In this document: in pieces, positions 30,101-43,734 of the stretch
Numbering within the stretch: the stretch's first letter is position 1
Layout: each line of letters starts with the position of its first letter
Assembly (NCBI GenBank): GCA_917880885.1
Contig: OU862908.1
Coordinates: 9,212,501 to 9,276,500, forward strand
Source: Limnephilus marmoratus
Lineage: Eukaryota > Arthropoda > Insecta > Trichoptera > Limnephilidae
Reading direction: 5' to 3'
DNA length: 64,000 nucleotides
Position numbers and translations under genes: made by a program
Notes under the pieces: generated by a model
What the model saw: only the letters and a program-made list of their open reading frames with translations
What the model was told of the DNA's origin: nothing
Databases searched by the model: none

Positions 30101-32862
30101 CCACGATTTCTTGAAAATCATAATGTTTCAATTTGTTTTGCGTGAGATGCGTCCATATAATATTTTTGTAATGCATGTCCACTCTCCGAGAAGGCAATCA
30201 TTCATTCATTTTCATTATTTTGTAAAAACTTGAAACTGAATCTTAAAATAAAAATTTTGATTGACCAAAACAAATTAGACTGTTTGTAAACAGGGGTAAT
30301 AAAAAAAATTATAAATTACTTCTTTATTCTAGAACGTGGGAGAATTTGAACCGGGCTTGTTTTCAATGTTATTTATATTTAGTAAACACCAGAAAAAAAT
30401 GTGTTTCCAAGTAAACTCTATTTTTACCATAGAATAAAGAAGAACAAAATAAATGCCTTGTGGTGGACGTGCTTTTTGATCCAAATATTTGGCCAATCGT
30501 CAATTAATTTCCAAAACAACTGTGTTTCCCCCATGATTTCAAAATTCAAACGGAATGGAGATATACGATGTCAGGCGAGAGTAAATGAGACACAGCATAG
30601 CTAAATGGAACATTTGTTTCCATTCAAATTTGTGCAGAAGATATTTTAGTTTTTCTTTATTCTACGATTTTTACCCATACAATGTATGAATAATGTTATG
30701 ATTCGTTAATTTCAACTAGAAAACTAATGAATCTGATAAATAAACTGAATTTGATTTTTATATGTGAAATACGTTTCATAGAATACAGCGTAAACAAAAA
30801 TACAGCACATTACGTAGTGGAAAATGGGAGAATTTTGATGAGAATGAATATTTTCATTACGTTTTGTTGACCGTGTTATCTTAAGATGTGTAAAAAGAGA
30901 ATTGAAAGTATTTACAAAATGTTAGCAATTTTTACTGACTGAGGTGGTGTAATATCTAGTTGGAATTTAATAAATTATTAATAAGCCTGATAAGGAAAAT
31001 TGCATCTTTACATAGTAGAAAATGAAGTCACTCCCACTGTCTGCGCACTTGGAACTTACAACGCGACGGATTTTCATGCGGTTTTCACCAATAGATAGAG
31101 TGATTCATGAGGAAGGTTTTTAGGTATATAATTTGTCAAGGTTTTGTATAAATTGGTTGAAATATATAAAGAAAATGGAGCGGGCGGTGTGGATTTAATT
31201 AAACAGATAGCGTTGGTTATAAAGATTGGGTAATTAAATTGAAAGAAACTGTTTCAAGTTACTCTCACACGAGCGCCTTACTCTCATAATATATTGGGTC
31301 TTGACTAATTCACCAAATTGCTCACCTGGAAGTGTACGGCGAGTGATATGGTGAAAAGCGCCAAGTCAACATATATTATGAGTAAAGCGCTTGTGAGACT
31401 AGCATTATAATGGTATATCTACATTTACTATAAAATATATGTGTTCACAAGTAATAAAGCCAGATTTTAATGTAACAGGAAATGATATAAATCACTAGTG
31501 GGTACCTCAAAATGATTTGTGAACAGCTTTTTCCAATTTCTAATTGGACACATCCATCCTTTTTGCAAAACATCAACGATGTTTATCTTAATATGTATCT
31601 TAATAAATAGAATCTGTAATGGATTTCTGTTTATCTGATGTACGCAAATGTTAATTATAATGATTATCGGCACTTACCATCATTCAATTGGTCTCCCTCT
31701 TTTTTCTCCCAGTTGATGATGGTTCCACTCTCCATGGTGGGAGAGAGGGCGGGTAGGAGCACCTTGGTGTTGGGGGGGAGGTCGGCATAGTGGCGGATCT
31801 GAATGTTACTCCAACCCCCCCACTGGCTCTTCTTTTGTAATACTGACACTTCTCTGAAAACAATATTAGCTTTACCATCAGATTAAAAATTTATCCGTAA
31901 ATCATATAGTTTTACAGTAAAATTTGGGAAAAACATGTAAAAAAAATAGGTTCTTATTTAAGGTTGTTTAAATAATTTGTGCATATTTATATTGAAGCAG
32001 AACCTTTCGGAAAACGTCACATCATACTAATAAGATACATGGCATAATAAATCTTGAACTTTTATTGCACAAATGAAACTTTATCTTTTACCATCTCACA
32101 CAACATAAATAGTTGTTTTGTGTAGTAATTAAGTAGAAACAAAATGTTAATTTAAATAATTTGTGCCTATTGAAGTAAGCGGAGTACGAAAATTTTACCA
32201 TACTCGCTATTCATACTTCTTTATGCATAGATTAGTAAAATAACACATCGTTTCAACTTAATTACTTTACGAAACAACTTTATAAGTTAACAGAAAAAGA
32301 AAATAACGCCTTTATTACAATTTCCTAAAAAATAATATTATGTTTTTAGGTTGGGTTTTTTTTTCATAGACTAGATATTATTATGAATAATTATTATGAA
32401 TATTATCTCTATTAGCAAAAGTGGCGAAAAAAAACAACCTAAACCTTTATATTTGATACAAAATATGTTCTAAGGTTGGGTTTTGTGTATGAACGAGTCT
32501 GAATAGTAAAACTTTACCGAGATTTTATTATTATTGTAAGGTGGTCAAATTCATATAAAACGGTAAATACCAAATGGCACATTGGAAAACTGACAGCAAA
32601 ACGGTTATGCAATTTTACCATTTTGTGAAAATAACATTACACGTATTGATAGTGTTCATTTAAGGTTAAACGGTATAATTAGATAATTTCAAAATGACAG
32701 GTTGTTATGTCAAGGCTTATTTATAATAAAATGAGATATCAACCTGTGAGGATTTGCCCGCCGCATACACTCGGTATTTAGGCATCGTACTACATTTCCC
32801 CTGATAACCCTTTTCAATCCACACCGGAGAACCTCGTTTCGCACAGCGATCGTTCGGAACAT
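2984..32862 (-). CDS. DLAT: Dihydrolipoamide acetyltransferase, E2 of pyruvate dehydrogenase complex (whole gene, 8 coding exons)
   Basis: E2 transfers acetyl groups from its lipoyl arm to CoA and forms the core of the mitochondrial pyruvate dehydrogenase complex. Coding exons, in transcript order, are 32744-32862, 31678-31853, 27161-27346, 20737-20934, 15344-15713, 12193-12392, 6074-6176 and 2984-3113. They total 1482 nt, and every junction has GT/AG borders and matching phase, giving 493 residues. Domains: Arg-rich targeting peptide (about 1-40), one lipoyl domain (about 69-155, lipoyl-lysine K109 in ETDKA), Ala/Pro linker, peripheral-subunit-binding domain (about 207-241), second Ala/Pro linker, and catalytic domain (about 265-493) with H466 and D470 in DHRVVDG. 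One lipoyl domain agrees with insect E2 and differs from the two in mammals. The ATG follows an in-frame TAA six bases upstream. The 30-kb span comes from transposon-filled introns. The second lipoate E2 enzymes (OGDC, BCKDC) fit less well because of the IRLQG-type binding domain and the end MLL. Confidence 0.96.
3535..3798. repeat. Short inverted-repeat element in DLAT intron
   Basis: Arms at 3535-3560 and 3771-3798 pair through TTGAGGTGTGTA and TCAAATGCAG, with one base of indel. About 265 bp; probably a small MITE or the core of a larger one. Confidence 0.5.
4177..4607. mobile_element. hAT-like MITE, 431 bp, CAGTGGCGTAGC ends
   Basis: Begins CAGTGGCGTAGCGAGG and ends with the inverted GCTACGCCACTG. 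It is flanked by GGCTGGTG (4169-4176) and GGCTGGTC (4608-4615), an 8-bp target duplication with one mismatch. 8-bp duplications and CAGTG ends are typical of hAT. The interior holds poly(C) runs at 4407-4465. Confidence 0.8.
5528..6019. mobile_element. TTAA element family P1, copy 1 (492 bp)
   Basis: Flanked by TTAA at 5524-5527 and 6020-6023. The ends are CCCGTCAAAGGCC and GGCCTTTGACCGG, inverted. TTAA targets and CCC/CCG ends point to a piggyBac-type non-autonomous element. It shares an internal core (GCAAGCGATTCTG, TTCATACAAATTCTGTACAT) with family P2. It lies in the 3' part of the intron before DLAT exon 7's left neighbour. Confidence 0.85.
6074..6176 (-). CDS. DLAT: DLAT coding exon 7: catalytic domain, too short for simple ORF scanning
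   Basis: Encodes about residues 418-450. [17 protein letters not shown] matches the conserved NFSAIINPPQ-type segment of E2 proteins. It was found by searching the 9-kb gap between exons 6 and 8 for this missing piece. Acceptor TTTTAG, donor GTAAGA; 103 nt (2+99+2) fits the phases on both sides exactly. Confidence 0.94.
6177..7576. other. AT-rich DLAT intron sequence
   Basis: No gene or repeat recognised in this 1.4-kb stretch between exon 7 and the transposon nest. Confidence 0.4.
8309..8390 (-). repeat. Fragment of retroposon family S2
   Basis: TTTTTTTACATTAGCT followed by GAGGAGGCCCTGAGG and AAGTAATTTCCCT matches the poly(T)-proximal end of the copies at 13131, 55250 and 57222. It directly abuts the zinc-finger array. 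Confidence 0.5.
8400..9710 (+). pseudogene. Decayed C2H2 zinc-finger array (about 16 fingers)
   Basis: Successive 84-base units encode [11 protein letters not shown] first cysteine pairs and HLLTHS-type histidine pairs joined by (G/D)EKPF linkers. About 16 units can be followed, with stops and frameshifts between open blocks; the best are 8820-9032 and 9230-9685. Fingers such as [20 protein letters not shown] and [20 protein letters not shown] still keep all four ligands. Units repeat as a higher-order block of seven fingers: the [12 protein letters not shown] finger recurs at about 8440, 9016 and 9598. C2H2 fingers bind DNA, but this copy cannot make one protein. It lies inside a TIR element, so it is probably captured or amplified by it. 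Confidence 0.88.
10297..10470 (+). repeat. Fragment of unclassified repeat (CCCCGCAGGGGTAGGCAGAG)
   Basis: CGCCGTTTCCCCGCAGGGG and GTAGGCAGAGAGGACGG followed by TACATTCATACAATG resembles a repeat seen in several insect genomes. The open frame through it (FPRRGRQRG) is a repeat by-product. Confidence 0.35.
11505..11600. repeat. Possible hAT-like end fragment
   Basis: CAGCGATTCCCCATGGGGC followed by a G-rich stretch resembles the CAG...CCCCA ends of some hAT elements. No matching right end was found. Confidence 0.3.
11730..12180 (+). repeat. Degenerate tandem array, TTTATGAATATGGCAG-like units
   Basis: Some 20 units of roughly 15-25 bases around TTTATGAATATGGCAG fill the sequence up to 12 bases before the DLAT exon 6 donor. 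A few more lie at 11265-11320. The unit is stop-rich, so it is non-coding intron sequence. Confidence 0.85.
12193..12392 (-). CDS. DLAT: DLAT coding exon 6: catalytic domain
   Basis: Encodes about residues 351-416. [13 protein letters not shown] and the stretch through [10 protein letters not shown] are hallmark segments of the E2 acetyltransferase core. The donor is GTAAGT and the acceptor TTTTCAG. The bordering intron (11.3-12.18 kb) is a degenerate tandem array. Confidence 0.96.
12717..12832 (+). repeat. Four clustered TGATTGG (inverted CCAAT) motifs
   Basis: TGATTGG starts at 12721, 12751, 12785 and 12808, each followed by (T/C)CG(G/A)C. TGATTGG is the reverse of the CCAATCA box bound by NF-Y. 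The spacing (30, 34, 23) looks like a short degenerate tandem repeat. Whether any factor binds is unknown. Confidence 0.5.
12948..13690. mobile_element. MITE family A, copy 3 (divergent), interrupted by a retroposon
   Basis: Follows copy 1 (GTGAATCTAC-like left part, AGCGACTAATGGGTTAAAAA, then GACATTAAACAGCTGATATT, AACCCCTAG and the right end TCCAGACACCATGTA), with many more changes. About 340 bp of another repeat (13131-13470) splits it. Confidence 0.75.
13131..13470 (-). mobile_element. Retroposon family S2, poly(A)-tailed, minus strand
   Basis: A run of about 15 T at the left marks a poly(A) tail on the minus strand. CTCCACACAGGAGGCC and ATAATTTCCCTCAGGGCC follow and recur at 55260 and 57480. 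It lies inside MITE A copy 3. No coding capacity; SINE-like. Confidence 0.6.
14041..14425 (+). mobile_element. tRNA-derived SINE S1, full copy
   Basis: The head resembles a tRNA gene: GGCCTCCGTAGTCGAGGGG (A box), then about 43 bases later GGGATCGAATCC (B box). The body includes CACCATTCAGAATTGAAACG and ACTGGCTCCAGACGGGAGC, with an A-rich TAAATAAAATAAAT tail. Further copies are at 15950, 29310, 39930 and 56995. Pol III transcription is expected from the boxes. Confidence 0.85.
14672..14720 (-). mobile_element. Helitron-like 3' end (minus)
   Basis: ACTAGCGACTTCCCGGCATG reads on the minus strand as a short GC hairpin followed by CTAGT, the terminus of many insect Helitrons. The opposite end was not found. 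Confidence 0.4.
14722..14962. repeat. C/T-rich low-complexity tract
   Basis: Nearly pure pyrimidine built from CCCCTCCCCCCTCCC-like units. It gives overlapping long ORFs rich in Pro on plus and Gly/Arg on minus, none meaningful. Confidence 0.9.
15344..15713 (-). CDS. DLAT: DLAT coding exon 5: end of binding domain, second linker, start of catalytic domain
   Basis: Encodes about residues 228-349. [15 protein letters not shown] completes the binding domain, followed by an Ala/Pro linker and the catalytic domain start ([17 protein letters not shown], then SVNDFIVKA and NSAWMD). The exon ends ATCAGACA before donor GTGTGT. Joining to exon 6 restores a glutamine codon and gives the same spacing to the next conserved strand as in other E2 proteins. 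Confidence 0.95.
16124..16650. mobile_element. TTAA element family P2/P1 hybrid, copy A (527 bp)
   Basis: Flanked by TTAA at 16120-16123 and 16651-16654. Starts CTCGTTGAATGCCG and ends CGAGCGGCAAATGTTGGG. Its left part follows P1 (GAGCTATTGTATATTTTATT) and its right part P2 (CTCCGGTAAATTATTAATAT), so it looks like a bridge between the two families. Confidence 0.85.
16742..17114. mobile_element. MITE family C with ACAGGGTGTCCGG ends
   Basis: The left end TACAGGGTGTCCGGGGG and right end CCCCGGACACCCTGTA are inverted and the match continues for about 50 bases (AGTGCATTA, GGAGGTGATTCTAC). TA at both flanks. It is inserted in SINE S1. Confidence 0.85.
17243..18306. other. AT-rich DLAT intron sequence
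   Basis: No gene, tRNA or repeat family recognised. Confidence 0.4.
18307..19225. mobile_element. TIR element family T, copy 2 (about 920 bp)
   Basis: Left CCCTAGTGCTTAATTGTCC and right GGACAATTAAGAACTGAGG, inverted. Internal blocks match copy 1 (CCATTTTAGTTTTTGTTCAA, reverse) and copy 3 (AATGTTTCATTGAAATAAT). Confidence 0.75.
19258..19612. mobile_element. Inverted-repeat element family F, short copy
   Basis: TTCGGAACAAACGTCAAC at the left (and again directly near 19436) pairs with GTTGACGTTTGTTCCGAA at 19592-19609. The interior TTAATTACCATAAAAGACAA and GCATTCGGGG recur at 62090 and, reversed, near 63490. Confidence 0.7.
19876..20647. mobile_element. TIR element family G, copy 1 (772 bp)
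   Basis: Left GGCTAGCTTTACACTCGTAA and right CTTACGAGTGTAAAGGCAGCC are inverted with two mismatches. The interior matches 58395-59074 on the opposite strand (TAATTAATGCTCACG, TTTGACAAGTTACTCA). No coding frame. Confidence 0.82.
20737..20934 (-). CDS. DLAT: DLAT coding exon 4: Ala/Pro linker and start of E1/E3-binding domain
   Basis: Encodes about residues 162-226. The first 45 residues are almost only Ala and Pro, the flexible linker that lets the lipoyl arm swing. [15 protein letters not shown] then begins the peripheral-subunit-binding domain. The exon is very GC-rich, so it is open in several frames on both strands; only this frame joins its neighbours and gives the family motif. Confidence 0.95.
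21226..21352 (+). repeat. Direct repeat, copy 1 (127 bp)
   Basis: AAAGTGGTGCACTTCAGGGT to TTTCAAAATGCCG recurs at 21985-22111 in the same orientation, about 92% alike by eye, 632 bases further on. Contains a GTGCAC palindrome pair. Confidence 0.8.
21985..22111 (+). repeat. Direct repeat, copy 2 (127 bp)
   Basis: Second copy of the 21226-21352 unit. It could be a local duplication or two ends of an element; the sequence between (21353-21984) shows no recognisable genes. Confidence 0.8.
22971..23498. mobile_element. MITE with GGGGGCATACATTAATT ends, split by a TTAA element
   Basis: Left GGGGGGGCATACATTAATTA and right AATTAATGTATGCCCCC are inverted. Without the insert at 23071-23452 the element is about 145 bp. 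Confidence 0.75.
23071..23452. mobile_element. TTAA element family P2, copy B (382 bp)
   Basis: Flanked by TTAA (23067-23070, 23453-23456). Contains GTGCACCGGTGTGTTTGAG, GAACACGGTCAGAATCGC, CGGGAAAAATTCCTT and CGAACGCTAATTGGTGG. Nearly identical to copy C. No coding frame. Confidence 0.88.
23760..25090. other. AT-rich DLAT intron sequence with TTATTG microsatellite
   Basis: Degenerate TTATTG/GTTATTG repeats lie at 24620-24715. Nothing else is recognised. Confidence 0.4.
25099..26070. mobile_element. Tc1-like transposon relic, interrupted by a TTAA element
   Basis: The ends CAGTACTGTGCGAATTAATG and its inverse CATTAATTCGCACAGTACTG are flanked by TA (25097-25098, 26071-26072). The interior encodes [14 protein letters not shown], the DDE-region signature of Tc1 transposases, at about 25395-25440. 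After the insert come [20 protein letters not shown] and a stop near 25966. Most of the transposase is missing, so it is dead. Confidence 0.88.
25444..25825. mobile_element. TTAA element family P2, copy C (382 bp), inside Tc1 relic
   Basis: Flanked by TTAA (25440-25443, 25826-25829); ends CTCGTTGAATGCCG and CTGGCAAACAACAGG. The same length as copy B and very similar. It interrupts the transposase remnant. Confidence 0.9.
26880..27150 (+). repeat. Tandem array, TTTTAATGTTGTAAACATGC units
   Basis: Units of about 30-60 bases made from TTACTTTTAATGTTGTAAAC and ATGCTTATGGTTGTTA repeat up to 10 bases from the DLAT exon 3 donor. Related units occur at 26170-26250. Non-coding. Confidence 0.85.
27161..27346 (-). 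CDS. DLAT: DLAT coding exon 3: second half of lipoyl domain with lipoyl-lysine
   Basis: Encodes about residues 99-160. [13 protein letters not shown] holds the lysine (K109) that carries lipoate, and [14 protein letters not shown] closes the domain. The donor is GTGAGT. The junction with exon 4 creates a serine codon (A|GT). A tandem array lies directly beside the donor, in the following intron. Confidence 0.96.
27439..27541. mobile_element. Small MITE, TTAAGGACGGGTTGTTTCAC ends, copy 1
   Basis: About 103 bp; the left TTAAGGACGGGTTGTTTCAC pairs in part with TTCTGTGAAAGTTCTTAA. A longer relative lies at 38803-38984. Confidence 0.65.
27542..27920 (+). mobile_element. Helitron-like 3' end, copy 1
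   Basis: AACTCAAAAACTACTGAAAG, then GCGTGGCCGGGTCAGCTAGT at the end, is the familiar 3' region of insect Helitrons (GC hairpin then CTAGT). Includes a local duplication of TTTTGTGTAAATTGGTTGAA. Confidence 0.6.
28324..28832 (+). mobile_element. Mariner relic with transposase C-terminal fragment
   Basis: The ends around ACCAAAAAGTTTTAG and its inverse CTAAAACTTTTTGATC are flanked by TA (28322-28323, 28833-28834). At 28501-28783 the plus strand encodes HHDNAPSH (a catalytic Asp of mariner), then CFEDWIKRW and [13 protein letters not shown] before TAA, with two in-frame stops. The N-terminal half is deleted. Confidence 0.85.
29310..29560 (-). repeat. SINE S1 fragment, minus strand
   Basis: AAGAGTCCCAACTGCTTCCA, ACTACTATGGTATCC, ATCTGGTCACCAAAGACG and GGGCGATACTAAGAG follow the S1 body. 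The tRNA-like head is missing and divergence is high. Confidence 0.7.
29785..30041. mobile_element. Foldback MITE, about 257 bp
   Basis: Left arm ACATCTTTTTTCAGCCTAAT to GAAATCGTAGAT-like right arm; ends ACACGACATC and GATGTTGTGT. Arms of about 100 bases pair (ATAGAGATGAAAATAG with CTATTTTCGTCTCTAT). Confidence 0.75.
31055..31235 (+). repeat. Helitron-like repeat fragment, copy 2
   Basis: ATAGAGTGATTCATGAGGAA, TAGGTATATAATTTGTCAAG and GGTTGAAATATATA match 27640-27860. The terminal hairpin is missing. Confidence 0.6.
31250..31410. mobile_element. Small palindromic MITE, about 160 bp
   Basis: TCTCACACGAGCGCCTTACT, ATAATATAT and GTCTTGAC are mirrored by GTCAACATATATTATGAG and TAAAGCGCTTGTGAGA. 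Arms about 45 bases. Confidence 0.7.
31678..31853 (-). CDS. DLAT: DLAT coding exon 2: first half of lipoyl domain
   Basis: Encodes about residues 40-98. It contains [20 protein letters not shown], the typical N-terminal half of an E2 lipoyl domain. The acceptor is TTTTCAG at 31854-31855. A second AG two bases further in would break the frame, so the first is used. The donor is GTAAGT. Confidence 0.95.
32744..32862 (-). CDS. DLAT: DLAT coding exon 1: start codon and mitochondrial targeting peptide
   Basis: Encodes residues 1-39 plus two bases. The peptide starts [19 protein letters not shown] and is rich in Arg, with few acidic residues, as expected for a matrix-targeting presequence. The exon ends CACAG before the rather weak donor GTTGAT. 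The frame closes with an in-frame TAA just upstream of the ATG, so this is the first possible start in the exon. Confidence 0.87.
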
Positions 32863-34082
32863 TGCTTATGAACTAATTTAAAATAATTAACTACCGAACA
32901 ACCGAACGTCTCTAAACCGAATCAAAATATGCCTCGATCGACCTTCTACACGTCCTTTAGTTCGTGATTCTTGAACACAGAATAATATAGAATGTAGACA
33001 GGAGACCGGAGTTTAATTTCCCTGCCACAACGTCACTTTAAAATTCGAACTTTCTCAACTCCGTAATAAGTAGGTACCAGTCATGTGAGTAAATATATCG
33101 ATCGATGTAAATCGAAATGCCCATCAATGTAATAAATAAAAATATTCAACCACTGACTGTTAATTTAATTTCTCCTTGGACATTTATCTATTCTAGAAGT
33201 TAATATAGCCATTCTAATTCAGTTATGTAAAGATATTTTTTTAAATGCTAGTTGCAATTTAAAAGAATAATTTATTCTAAGAAATCTTTCAATATTTTTT
33301 AAGTAATGGTATGGGTCGGCTTATCTTGTCAGGAATCCTACCAGCGAGCAACTTGAGGGATATAAATATCTTCAAAAGCGAGCTTAGAGCAGCTGAAATA
33401 TTCGGCCAGGCATCCGTAATATTAATTATGACAAGTAAAAAGAGAATACCATTATGTTTCGCGGTATTTTTTTAAAGCATCTTTGGAATTTATGTTTTAT
33501 GGCTTCGTCTTTTCATACGTGCGACACTTTATTATATGGTACGTTGAACCGATAATGGTTCAGAAAATAACCTAAAAAGTTATTACGAATTTAAATAAAA
33601 ATTTACTCACTTTTCTGAGTAATGGTATTATTATAATTCTCACCTCACTTTATTATTTATAATAGTCATTCTCATCTCACTTTTCAAGTAATCGTTGAGA
33701 TTGTTTTGTTAAAGTTTCGCTTCTACCGCGTGTAAAACTGCACTCGATTTTTTTTGGTTTTGTTTTGAAAAGCATATTTGAAGAGTGAATAATTTTATTT
33801 ATTTACACTGGTTAATAAGATCAACTTAACTTTTCAATTAACTAAGCAAGCGTAGATAACTGTTCATTTAATTATTTAGAAAACCTCACAAATATATATT
33901 TATATATAACTTTAATAATAATAATGTTTTTCATACCTAAACAAAACAAAGTCCATTTAACCTTTCTAACCATCTTGAATTTCTTTTCTCATAAATAAAT
34001 ATAATCGTTATTAGTGTCTCCCGGGGTACAACCCTACTTTTATTTTTGAACAAATGGTAAGCCTGGTTTTACATGGCGCTAA
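32863..34082. promoter_or_regulatory. Shared intergenic region between DLAT and RpL37A (head to head)
   Basis: DLAT (minus) and RpL37A (plus) start codons lie 1.27 kb apart, with no gene between them. The 5' UTRs and promoters of both must lie here or close by. The sequence is AT-rich; I see no TATA box that decides a start and no clear repeat. A shared promoter is an inference only. Confidence 0.5.
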
Positions 34083-34097
34083 CTTCTCTCTTTTTCT
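34083..34097 (+). promoter_or_regulatory. TCT initiator / 5' TOP pyrimidine tract of RpL37A
   Basis: An unbroken pyrimidine run (CTTCTCTCTTTTTCT) lies 31 bases before the ATG. Insect ribosomal protein genes start at a C within a YYCTTTYY (TCT) motif, and the mRNA then begins with a 5' TOP. This would place the start near 34090 and give a 5' leader of about 38 nt. The match is to the known motif; the exact start is inferred. Confidence 0.7.
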
Positions 34098-34127
34098 GAC
34101 GTATCTCTTTTACTAGCGCCTGTCAAA

Positions 34128-41092
<6,965 letters not shown>

Positions 41093-41131
41093 ACTCGTCT
41101 GCACCACCGCCACCATTTTGTCTTAAGTTAA

Positions 41132-41181
41132 AATAAACTATTTCCACACGACTGCAAACCTTTTATTTCCCTTCCAATAAA
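41132..41181 (+). terminator. Poly(A) signals of RpL37A
   Basis: AATAAA occurs at 41132-41137, 40 bases after the stop codon, and again at 41176-41181. The first is well placed for the short 3' UTR usual in ribosomal protein genes. Confidence 0.7.
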
Positions 41182-41610
41182 TATGAGTAAGTTTTGATTC
41201 TTTGAATGAGTCCATATAAAAAAAATATTCACTAATTGTAAAATTATTAGCTCTGCATTACATTTTAATGCTTTCCTTTCTGCGTTTCATTGTAGCTTGA
41301 TATTGACTGTAATTAGTTAAAATGCTCCAAGCCCATAGACATCCAAATGGATAGACAAGAAGTTGCAGATGAGGGGTAAAACCAAACTATGGAGGGCGAG
41401 AGGGGAAAGATGACTGTTATTCGTTGAACAATCAATCTGACAGTATATAGGCATCTCGCATTACAATATCACCATTTAGTTCTTAAAAGCAAAATCTGCT
41501 TTGAATGAATAGACCTTTTTACATGGGAGCGCGAATTGCTTGCCACGTTCATAACATATTTGCTAAGGCCAAATGCTCGCCCCAATACACATAGCAATAT
41601 TTTGTTGTCG

Positions 41611-41950
41611 TGTTTAGTTAAAACACTTTTACAAATGTTTCATCATTTACTTACCCCTGTAACCAGCGACGAGCACATTGGAGAACCGCCCACATTCACT
41701 ATGTGCACATTGATATGTAGATATATTGTATAGCACAAGCTGCCGTTATTTCGTTAAATGTATGGATGATAGCTTCTCGCTGTTCACGGCAAGAATGATG
41801 ACGTCACACATTTTAGATTCAAGTGAGGCTCTATCCCCACTCCATGGAGCGAGTCGGTTCCAAGGAGGAGCTACAGCTGGCGCCATGTGGAGGGGGAAAA
41901 AATACGTTTTTATCACTTAGGGCAGGTCCAGATATATTCATATGTCCGTG
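41611..41950 (+). repeat. Interspersed repeat D, copy 2
   Basis: Matches 1335-1686 (CCTGTAACCAGCGACGAGC, GGAGAACCGCCCACATTC, GGGCAGGTCCAGATATATTC). Same orientation. Confidence 0.8.
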
Positions 41951-42326
41951 TCCAAGCCACAATTTTTGGAATGTTACTCAAACAGTGTCATTGCATATTG
42001 TGTGAAACTATACATATACAGGTGGTATCTCCTGAGCTATGGATCAGACCATGAATAAACCAAACCACACACAATCGGATGTGGTGGGGAGGTTATCTGC
42101 GGTCAAAATGACTATTTAGCTGAAAAACACTTGGCAAGCCACAATTTTTGAGAATGTCACTTTTCAGTGGTTTCACATAGAAAAATCATTCAGGTACGAC
42201 ATGATAAAATAATTTTTTTGTGATAAAGCATTTTTAATACTAAATTCTGAATTTGTGTAATTTTTTTTGTAGGTTTAAAAATAACCATATAAGAAATTAT
42301 TCAAATCTTTCATAATTATAAATGGC

Positions 42327-42398
42327 TGGTCAGTGGCTGAGTTGGCATCGTGTTTGTGTCCCACCCTGGCATCACATGTTCGATTCCTCGACTGGCTA
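42327..42398 (+). repeat. tRNA-like SINE head S3
   Basis: GTCAGTGGCTGAGTTGGCAT (A box) and ATGTTCGATTCCTCG (B box) are 43 bases apart, as in a class I tRNA. No cloverleaf is convincing, and a related sequence lies at 53195-53256, so a tRNA-derived SINE is likelier than a working tRNA. Confidence 0.5.
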
Positions 42399-42935
42399 AA
42401 TCCTCTATCATGACACAAAGAACATTTTCTGCTTACTGTGGTGGTGGTAGTAGTATAAGATTTTCTAATATTGTCAGGTTATTTGTAACCCGGGAATGTT
42501 TCTTTAAAATAAATAAATTGCAATATTTTACATCAAAATTTAAAAAAAAAAAAAGTAAGTACCTAACCATTTTTGTATAAATTTTAAGATTACAAATTTG
42601 TTAATATTAGTTTTTATCGTCTCCTGTAAAGTTTTCATTTTGTGGCTTGAAGGGTTTTACCAAACCGCGACTGATATCTTTGTGAACCAAATTTTGTTTC
42701 TTTTAGAAAATAATAGTTGCATCTCAATTATACATCATTTTGGGAGTTATTTCACTGAACAGATAAAATTTACTAGAAATACCTTCCATGTTAGAAACCA
42801 ATGTCGCCCTCAACTTAGTACCTTTTAGTTCTAGCCCATTTAGCGTGTACTCTGTCTCTCTTACACTTGCCTGACATCATATTTCGCCATCCCATTTGAA
42901 TGTAATAATCGTGGTGAAGCAGTTCTGCATATGGA

Positions 42936-43726
42936 ATTTTTGTTTTGAAAAGTTTTATTTTTCGATGTACATTTGTTACTTTTAATTTAAAATTTTTTTG
43001 CTACCGGTTTCGACACGTCCGTATCATTAACGAGCAAACTTAAAACTAACTTAAAAATTCTATAGAAGTACACAATTAATTAGGCGGGGGTAGTGGGAGG
43101 ATGGAATTTGGTGGAGGGGGAGGACGGTGGGAGGAGTCAAAATTACATGGAAACATCGTATAATAACTACTCAGAGTTTGCTAACCATCTCATAGAGACA
43201 GGTCATAGCTTCAAAAAAGAAAAAACTAAGGGAATGTACCCATACTACGTGACACGTTTAGGGGGGGGGGGGGGTCTTCAAAATGTCACGCTCCATACAA
43301 ATGAGCGGCGGGTTGCTTAGGATTTTGGTCACCGAGGGGAGGGGGGTTAAAAATTACAAAAAGTTGGTCACGTAGTATGGGTACGTTCCCTAAATTTAAA
43401 CATTGCAATGTAAATTCATGTTTTAATTTGTGCGCGTTAGAAACTTTAGAAATCAACAAAAAAATTAACATTTAGTTAATAAAATAATAGCACCATGTAA
43501 ATCACCTCTGCTTACGATGTTTCCATCTAATTTTGACTCCTCCCACCGTCCTCCCCCTCCACCAAATTTCATCCTCCCACTACCCCCGCCTAATTAATTG
43601 TGTACTTGTATAGAATTTTTAAGTTTGCTCGTTAATGATACGGACGTGTCGAAACTGGTAGCAAAAAAATTTAAAATTAAAAGTAACAAATGTACATCGA
43701 AAAATAAAACTTTTCAAAACAAAAAT
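42936..43726. mobile_element. Large foldback element (about 790 bp, 210-bp arms)
   Basis: Left arm 42936-43160 and right arm 43518-43726 pair almost fully (TTTTGAAAAGTTTTATTTTT, GTTTCGACACGTCCGTATCA, GGCGGGGGTAGTGGGAGG). No coding capacity. Its loop holds the MITE at 43229-43391. Confidence 0.88.
43229..43391. mobile_element. Hairpin MITE inside foldback loop (163 bp)
   Basis: AGGGAATGTACCCATACTAC and GTAGTATGGGTACGTTCCCT are inverted, with one mismatch in the first 20; the interior holds a 14-G run and a GGGGAGGGGGG tract. Confidence 0.85.
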
Positions 43727-43734
43727 GTCTAGAA

